In this document: piece after piece, positions 8,177 to 12,474 of the stretch
How positions within the stretch are numbered: the stretch's first letter is position 1
Layout of the letters: each line of letters begins with the position of its first letter
NCBI GenBank assembly: GCA_023427085.1
Contig: JAEZBO010000119.1
Coordinates: 1 to 12,474 of the forward strand
Direction of reading: 5' to 3'
Source: Pseudomonadota bacterium
GTDB taxonomy: Bacteria > Pseudomonadota > Gammaproteobacteria > Burkholderiales > Burkholderiaceae_B
DNA: 12,474 nt
The notes under the pieces: generated by a model
Seen by the model: the letters and a program-made list of their open reading frames with translations, nothing else
Database searches by the model: none
What the model was told of the DNA's origin: nothing
Made by a program: the position numbers and the translations under genes

Positions 8177-9313
8177 CTAGACGTCCCGCAGCGCCGCCAG
8201 CCTGGCTTCCCTGACCGCGGCCTTGATACGGGCCGGCTCGCCGGCCTGCGCGCGGGCGGCCGCGCCGGCATCGACGCCGCGCACCCGCGCCAGCGCGTCC
8301 GACAGGCGCGCCGCGTCGATGTCCTCGGCCACCAGCCGCGCCACGCGCAGCACCGCCTCGAAGCGTTCGGGCTTGCGCAGTCCGTCGCAGGACTCGATCA
8401 GGCCCAGCAGCCCCTCGGCATCGGGCCTGCCCCGCGCCGACGCCAGCAGCGTCTGCAACAGCCGCGCCTGATCGGCGCATTCGCCGGGCACGCGCCAGCG
8501 CTGTCCGAGCGCCTGTGCATCGCTGGCCGCGCGCGCCAGCAGCGCGTAGCGGCCGGCCAGCGGCAGGTCCTGCGCGGCGGCGCGGTCCAGCTCGTCGAGA
8601 TCGCGCTGGCCCAGTTGCAGCTCGGGCGCCACGCGCGGCAGGGCCAACGCATCGGCCAGCACCTCGAACATCCGCGAGGGCCGCGGCGCCATCAGGCCAC
8701 GCGACACCTCGCGCCAGACCCGCTCGGGCACCAGCGCGTCGATCTCGCCGTCGGCGGCCATGCGCCGGCACAGCGCCAGCGTCTCGGGTGCCACCGAAAA
8801 ATCGGCAAAGCGCGCGGCAAAGCGCGCCAGCCGCAACACCCGCACCGGATCCTCGGCGAAGGCCTCGCCGACGTGCCGGAACAGCCGCGCGGCCAGGTCC
8901 TGCTGGCCATGCAAGGGGTCGACCAGCGTGCCATCCTTGCGCCGCGCGATCGCGTTGATCGTCAGGTCACGGCGGCGCAGGTCGTCCTCGAGCGTGACGT
9001 CGGTGCCGGTATGGAAGGTGAATCCCTGGTAGCCGCGGCCGGACTTGCGCTCGGTGCGCGCCAGCGCGTATTCCTCTTTGGTGCGCGGGTGCAGGAACAC
9101 CGGAAAGTCGCCACCGACCGGCACGAAACCGCGCTGCGCCAGCGCTTCGGGCGTGGCGCCGACCACCACCCAGTCGCGGTCGCCGGCCGGCAGGCCCAGC
9201 AGCGCATCACGCACCGCGCCGCCGACGATGAAGGCGCTCAGGCCCTCGAGCAGCGGATCGGCGCCGTCCTGCGCCGGCCCGTCGGCAGCCGCGGACGCAT
9301 CCGCCGCGCTCAT
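8177..9313 (-). CDS. cca: CCA tRNA nucleotidyltransferase (type without HD motif)
   Basis: Adds or repairs the 3'-terminal CCA of tRNAs. The 378-residue product is a class II nucleotidyltransferase close to the E. coli Cca catalytic core: GGAVRD at 31-36, the metal-binding D45-R-D47, FLHPRTKEEYALARTERKSG, RRRDLTINAIA from 113, and EDPVRVLRLARFAARF from 154, then ERVWREVSRGL. The C-terminal half lacks the HD phosphohydrolase motif (HDLGKG) of E. coli Cca and is shorter, so only the nucleotidyltransferase activity is predicted. The start at 9313 overlaps the slt stop in an ATGA (9310-9313), implying coupled translation and a shared minus-strand transcript. Its frame continues upstream as a shadow of slt. 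Confidence 0.95.
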   Translation of the reverse strand: MSAADASAAADGPAQDGADPLLEGLSAFIVGGAVRDALLGLPAGDRDWVVVGATPEALAQRGFVPVGGDFPVFLHPRTKEEYALARTERKSGRGYQGFTFHTGTDVTLEDDLRRRDLTINAIARRKDGTLVDPLHGQQDLAARLFRHVGEAFAEDPVRVLRLARFAARFADFSVAPETLALCRRMAADGEIDALVPERVWREVSRGLMAPRPSRMFEVLADALALPRVAPELQLGQRDLDELDRAAAQDLPLAGRYALLARAASDAQALGQRWRVPGECADQARLLQTLLASARGRPDAEGLLGLIESCDGLRKPERFEAVLRVARLVAEDIDAARLSDALARVRGVDAGAAARAQAGEPARIKAAVREARLAALRDV

Positions 9314-11322
9314 GGCAGGTTGGTGCGTTCGTCGCCCTGCGGCACGATGCGGCCCAGGCGCTGCTTGAGCGACTGCGGCTGGCCGGTGAACAGCGCCGCG
9401 TAGTAGGTGGCGTTGGACAGCACGTGCTTGACGTACAGACGCGTCTCGGTGAACGGGATGGTCTCGGCGAAGATCGCGCCCTCGACCGGATGCGACAGCC
9501 GCGAGCGCCACAGGTGCGGGCGGCGCGGACCGGCGTTGTAGCCGGCGCTGGCCAGCACCTGCGAGCCGTTCAGGTCCTGCAGCACCATGTTCAGGTAGTG
9601 GGTGCCCAGCAGCGTGTTGACGTCGAACTCGTTGACGCGCGACGGCTGGAAATCGCTCATGCCGATGCGGCGCGCCACGTACTTGGCGGTGCCCGGCATC
9701 AGCTGCATCAGGCCCGAGGCGCCGACCACCGAGCGTGCGTCGGTGATGAACCGAGACTCCTGCCGGATCAGGCCGTAGACCCAGGCCGGATCGAGCGAGA
9801 TCTTGCGTGCCTGCGCGGCGACCTTGCCTTCGAAGGGCGCGATGTAGCGCTGCGTGAAGTCGAACTCGTTGGCGGTGCGTTCGGAGGTGTTGACCACGCG
9901 GTCGTAGATGTTTTCCTGCCGCGCGTACTCGGCGGCGGCCAGCAGCTGGCGGTCGTCCATGCCACGCAGCGAGAAATTCCATTCGGGCACGGCTTCGGGG
10001 CGCCAGCCCAGCTGGAACAGCGCGACCGCGCGCGACAGGCCCGGATGGTTGCGCGCCGCGGCGATCTCGGCCTGCGTCAGCGCCGCCGGACGCGGCGGCA
10101 CGGTGATCGTGCGGCCCAGCTCTTCGGCGGCCAGCTGGCCATAGAAATTGAACTGGTCGGCGATCGTGGCGTATTGCTTGGCGGCCAGGTCCTGGCGGCC
10201 CGTCGCGGCCAGGCCACGCGCATGCCAATAGACCCACACCGGCTCGTTGCGCTGCGACTCGGACATGCGCGTGATCGACAGCATCACCCAGTCCCAGTCG
10301 ATGCGCGGCTTGCGCAAGGCCGCGCGCACGCGCCAGGCGTGGTTGTAGTCGCTCATGCGCACGTCGCCGGCGACGCGGTAGAGGTCGTCGGCGCTTTCAT
10401 CGAGGTTCAGCACCGCGACCAGCGCGTGCTGCGCATAGACCCATTGCAGCGACGACTTGGGCAGGCTGCTGCCCGAAGCCCATTCGCGCGTGACGTAGGA
10501 CTGGCCGACCTCGCGGTCCTTGCGCGCCAGCCGCGACAGCGCGATGGTGATCAGCTCGCGCTGCGCCACCGAGCCGCCCTGCTTGGATTGCAGCGCGACC
10601 CATTTCATCGGGTCCTTCATCAGCGTGTCGTAGGCGCGCAGCTCGTCGGCCTTGAACATCAGCGCGGCGAAGCGGCGCGCATCGGGCAGCTTGTTGTTCT
10701 CGAGCGCATCGCGCAGGTAGGGCAGCAGCTCGTCCCAGCCCAGCACGCGGTCGGCCGACAGCTGGCTGAGCAGCGCCCAGCAGGCCGTGCCGGGCGCGAA
10801 CACCGCTTCGGCCTGCGCGGCGCTGGCGCGGTTGCCGCCCAGGTGGCGGGCCTGCAGCTGGGCGCAGCTGACCTGGTCGCTGGGCGCGACCACCTCGCCG
10901 AGCTTGCGCACGGTGGCGAAGTCGCCGGCGCGTGCGGCGGCCAGCACCCAGTCGCTGCGCAGCCGGTCGGACAGATAGGCGTCGCGGTTCTCGTGCAGGA
11001 ACGACTCGAGCGCGGCGACCGGCGTCGGCACCGACGTGGTCTGCAATTGATAGCGCAGCAGCCAGTATTGCGGGTACATGCCCAACGGGTCGGGCTGCGC
11101 GCGCGCGGCCAGCGCCGGCAACTGGCTGAACTGCTTGCGGTTGACGGCCTCGCGGGCAGCCACCACGGCGTCGGCCGGCGTCATCGCGGCGCTGCGCGCG
11201 GCGGCGCCCTGCTGCTGGGCGGACGCAGCGGCCGGCACCGCACAGGCCAGCAGTGCCGCGGCGGCCCAAGCGTACGCCCGGTGGGCGGTTTTCTGATACC
11301 TTGCCAACTGCTCACCCCGCAT
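9310..11322 (-). CDS. slt: Soluble lytic murein transglycosylase, Slt70-like
   Basis: Periplasmic enzyme that cleaves peptidoglycan glycan strands with formation of 1,6-anhydromuramic ends. The 670-residue product has an N-terminal signal peptide (basic stretch, then AAAALLACAV, cleavage probably after AAASA), a long alpha-helical superhelix domain, and a C-terminal lysozyme-like SLT domain with the catalytic Glu522 in RQESRF, GLMQLMPGTA at 537-546 and AGYNAGP at 593-599. Size and order match E. coli Slt70. The start is not certain: ATG 11337 would add five residues but overlaps the start codon of the divergent folate gene; a TTG at 11307, preceded by GGGGTG, would still leave a complete signal peptide. 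It is the first gene of a pair with cca. No promoter is clear; it must lie inside the folate gene. Confidence 0.94.
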   Translation of the reverse strand: MRGEQLARYQKTAHRAYAWAAAALLACAVPAAASAQQQGAAARSAAMTPADAVVAAREAVNRKQFSQLPALAARAQPDPLGMYPQYWLLRYQLQTTSVPTPVAALESFLHENRDAYLSDRLRSDWVLAAARAGDFATVRKLGEVVAPSDQVSCAQLQARHLGGNRASAAQAEAVFAPGTACWALLSQLSADRVLGWDELLPYLRDALENNKLPDARRFAALMFKADELRAYDTLMKDPMKWVALQSKQGGSVAQRELITIALSRLARKDREVGQSYVTREWASGSSLPKSSLQWVYAQHALVAVLNLDESADDLYRVAGDVRMSDYNHAWRVRAALRKPRIDWDWVMLSITRMSESQRNEPVWVYWHARGLAATGRQDLAAKQYATIADQFNFYGQLAAEELGRTITVPPRPAALTQAEIAAARNHPGLSRAVALFQLGWRPEAVPEWNFSLRGMDDRQLLAAAEYARQENIYDRVVNTSERTANEFDFTQRYIAPFEGKVAAQARKISLDPAWVYGLIRQESRFITDARSVVGASGLMQLMPGTAKYVARRIGMSDFQPSRVNEFDVNTLLGTHYLNMVLQDLNGSQVLASAGYNAGPRRPHLWRSRLSHPVEGAIFAETIPFTETRLYVKHVLSNATYYAALFTGQPQSLKQRLGRIVPQGDERTNLP

Positions 11323-11327
11323 AGTCT
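11301..11327 (+). promoter_or_regulatory. Weak candidate promoter for the cyclo-ligase gene
   Basis: TTGCCA at 11301-11306 fits the -35 consensus at five of six bases; TAGTCT at 11322-11327, 15 bp later, is a weak -10. It lies inside the start of slt on the other strand. Spacing is short, so this is only a candidate. Confidence 0.2.
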
Positions 11328-11335
11328 GGACCCGC

Positions 11336-11962
11336 ATGAATATTCAAAACACCGCACAGGATAACGCAGTCGCGCTGCGCCAGCGGCTGCGCCAGGCGCG
11401 CGTGGACATCCCCGCCGCGGACCGCAGCCGCGGGGCGCTGCTGATGCGCGGCCGGCTGTTCACGTGGCTGGCCGTCGCGTCCGAGCAGGCCGTCGCCGAG
11501 GGCCGGCCGGCGCCGTCCGCGGTCGCCGCGTTCTGGCCGATGCCGGACGAACCCGACCTGCGGCCGCTGCTGCGGCAATGGCACGACGCCGGCCTGCGTG
11601 TGCTGCTGCCTGTCATCAAGACCGCCGGCGCGCCGCTGGAGTTCCATCGCTGGCAACCGGATGCGCCGATGCTGCCGGGCGCCTACGGCATCCCGGCCCC
11701 CGCGCCGGGCCAGCCCGAGCTGCCCGACCTGGTACTGGTGCCGACGCTGGGCTACACCCGCCAGGCCGACCGGCTCGGTTACGGCGGCGGCTATTACGAC
11801 CGCACGCTGGCCGCCCTGCGCGCGCAGGGCCATGCGCACACCAGCATCGGCATCGCCTGGACCGAAGGCCGCATCGACGACCCGGATTACCGCGCCGCGC
11901 CGCACGACGTGCGGCTGGACGCGGTGCTGACCCCGGCCGGCTGGCTGCCCAAGGCGCCATGA
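11336..11962 (+). CDS. 5-formyltetrahydrofolate cyclo-ligase
   Basis: ATP-dependent conversion of 5-formyl-THF to 5,10-methenyl-THF, which recovers a dead-end folate (YgfA/MTHFS family). The 208-residue product has the usual N-terminal LRQRLRQAR segment, AFWPMPDEPDLRPLL, VLLPVIK, DLVLVPTLGYTRQADRLGYGGGYYDRTL with the G-Y-G-G-G-Y-Y-D-R signature at 148-156, and IGIAWTEG near the end. GGA at 11328-11330, five bases before the ATG, is a modest ribosome-binding site. It diverges from slt with only 13 bp between the start codons used here, so its promoter must lie in the slt signal-peptide region. It overlaps the next ORF by ATGA. In many bacteria this gene lies beside 6S RNA; there is no room for that upstream here. 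Confidence 0.94.
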   Translation: MNIQNTAQDNAVALRQRLRQARVDIPAADRSRGALLMRGRLFTWLAVASEQAVAEGRPAPSAVAAFWPMPDEPDLRPLLRQWHDAGLRVLLPVIKTAGAPLEFHRWQPDAPMLPGAYGIPAPAPGQPELPDLVLVPTLGYTRQADRLGYGGGYYDRTLAALRAQGHAHTSIGIAWTEGRIDDPDYRAAPHDVRLDAVLTPAGWLPKAP

Positions 11963-12474
11963 ACGGCGCGCCGCCCGCCGCGCCATTGCGGCCGTTCGCG
12001 CCGCTGTGGCACGCGCATGCGGCGGCGCTGGCGCCCGTGCTGCTCGGTGATGCCGCCCGCGCGGCCTTCGAGGCATTGGCCGAGCACGCGCCGGCCGGCG
12101 CCGCCGGCTACGCGCTCGAATGCGGACTGACGCCAGGCGTGCGGCCGCACCTGTACATCGCGCTGCAAGACCCGGCGGCCAAGGCCGCCGCCGGCCACGG
12201 CGTTGCGGCCGGCCTGCTGTACCTGCGCTACACGCTGAACACGTCGGCCCGCGCCAGCGCGCCGCTGCCCTGCCACGACAGCCGCGCCACTGCCGAGCAG
12301 TGGCCGGCCTGGTTGCAGGGCCTGCGCGACCAGGGGGTGCCGCCGGCCATCATCGAGCGCGCGCAGGACTGGCTGCGCGCGTTGCCTGGCACGGCGACCA
12401 TCGATTGCACCGCCTGGCTCGACCGGCGCCCCGGCCAGCCGCTGCGCCTGTTCGTCGCGGGCCTGCCGCAAGGC
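11959..12474 (+). CDS. Unrecognised protein, 3'-partial
   Basis: Open for 172 codons to the right edge without a stop, with the same G/C-ending codons as its neighbours, so it looks like a real gene. It begins in an ATGA overlap with the cyclo-ligase stop, which implies co-translation. I do not recognise the family. The sequence is Ala/Leu/Pro-rich at the start (MNGAPPAAPLRPFAPLWHAH), with no signal peptide or membrane segment. It has mixed hydrophobic and charged stretches such as LLYLRYTLN around 92-100, and VPPAIIERAQDWLRAL followed by DCTAWLDRRPGQPLRLFVAG near the visible end. It reads as a soluble globular cytoplasmic protein. The C-terminal part is missing, so any catalytic motif may lie outside the window. 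Confidence 0.75.
   Translation, partial: MNGAPPAAPLRPFAPLWHAHAAALAPVLLGDAARAAFEALAEHAPAGAAGYALECGLTPGVRPHLYIALQDPAAKAAAGHGVAAGLLYLRYTLNTSARASAPLPCHDSRATAEQWPAWLQGLRDQGVPPAIIERAQDWLRALPGTATIDCTAWLDRRPGQPLRLFVAGLPQG

Noticed and set aside
11281..11335. 6S RNA or other small RNA upstream of the cyclo-ligase gene
   Set aside because: 6S RNA is often next to this gene, but slt coding sequence fills the region and leaves only 13-28 bp.
9424..11364. Long plus-strand open frame of about 646 codons opposite slt
   Set aside because: Shadow of slt, which has a signal peptide and intact SLT catalytic motifs. The shadow protein shows no motif.

Overview
This is a very GC-rich chromosomal window. Third codon positions in the genes are almost all G or C. 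The gene families look like those of a betaproteobacterium of the order Burkholderiales, with an Alcaligenaceae (Bordetella/Achromobacter-like) flavour. That placement is inferred from the style and combination of the proteins, not from a marker gene. I see no mobile element, tRNA, rRNA, CRISPR array or phage gene. The window reads as ordinary housekeeping chromosome, and I do not think it holds a new multi-gene system. The most interesting parts are regulatory or structural details.

Left block, 1-4778, plus strand: the 3' part of trpD, then trpC (ATGA overlap), a tandem-domain polyphosphate:AMP phosphotransferase 22 bp after trpC, a HIT-family protein, and ung (uracil-DNA glycosylase). TrpD and TrpC are consecutive-pathway tryptophan enzymes. 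The phosphotransferase and HIT genes follow closely with no recognisable terminator, so readthrough from the trp genes is plausible. The HIT gene has an unusual five-unit ATG-bearing 9-bp tandem repeat at its likely start.

Middle, 4779-7002: a 364-bp gene-free stretch full of small perfect inverted repeats leads into a DEAD-box RNA helicase of the RhlE type. The helicase has a long basic, repetitive tail. A strong intrinsic terminator follows it.

Right block, 7003-12474: a MidA-like SAM-dependent methyltransferase (plus) converges with cca (minus) with one base between their stop codons. cca is coupled by an ATGA overlap to an upstream slt-type soluble lytic transglycosylase (minus). slt diverges from a 5-formyltetrahydrofolate cyclo-ligase gene (plus) with almost no space between the start codons. 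The cyclo-ligase overlaps, again by ATGA, an unrecognised ORF that runs off the right edge.

Functional themes are tryptophan synthesis, polyphosphate/nucleotide metabolism, DNA repair, RNA remodelling, tRNA 3'-end maturation, cell-wall turnover and folate repair. Apart from the two trp genes, the neighbours do not form one obvious pathway.
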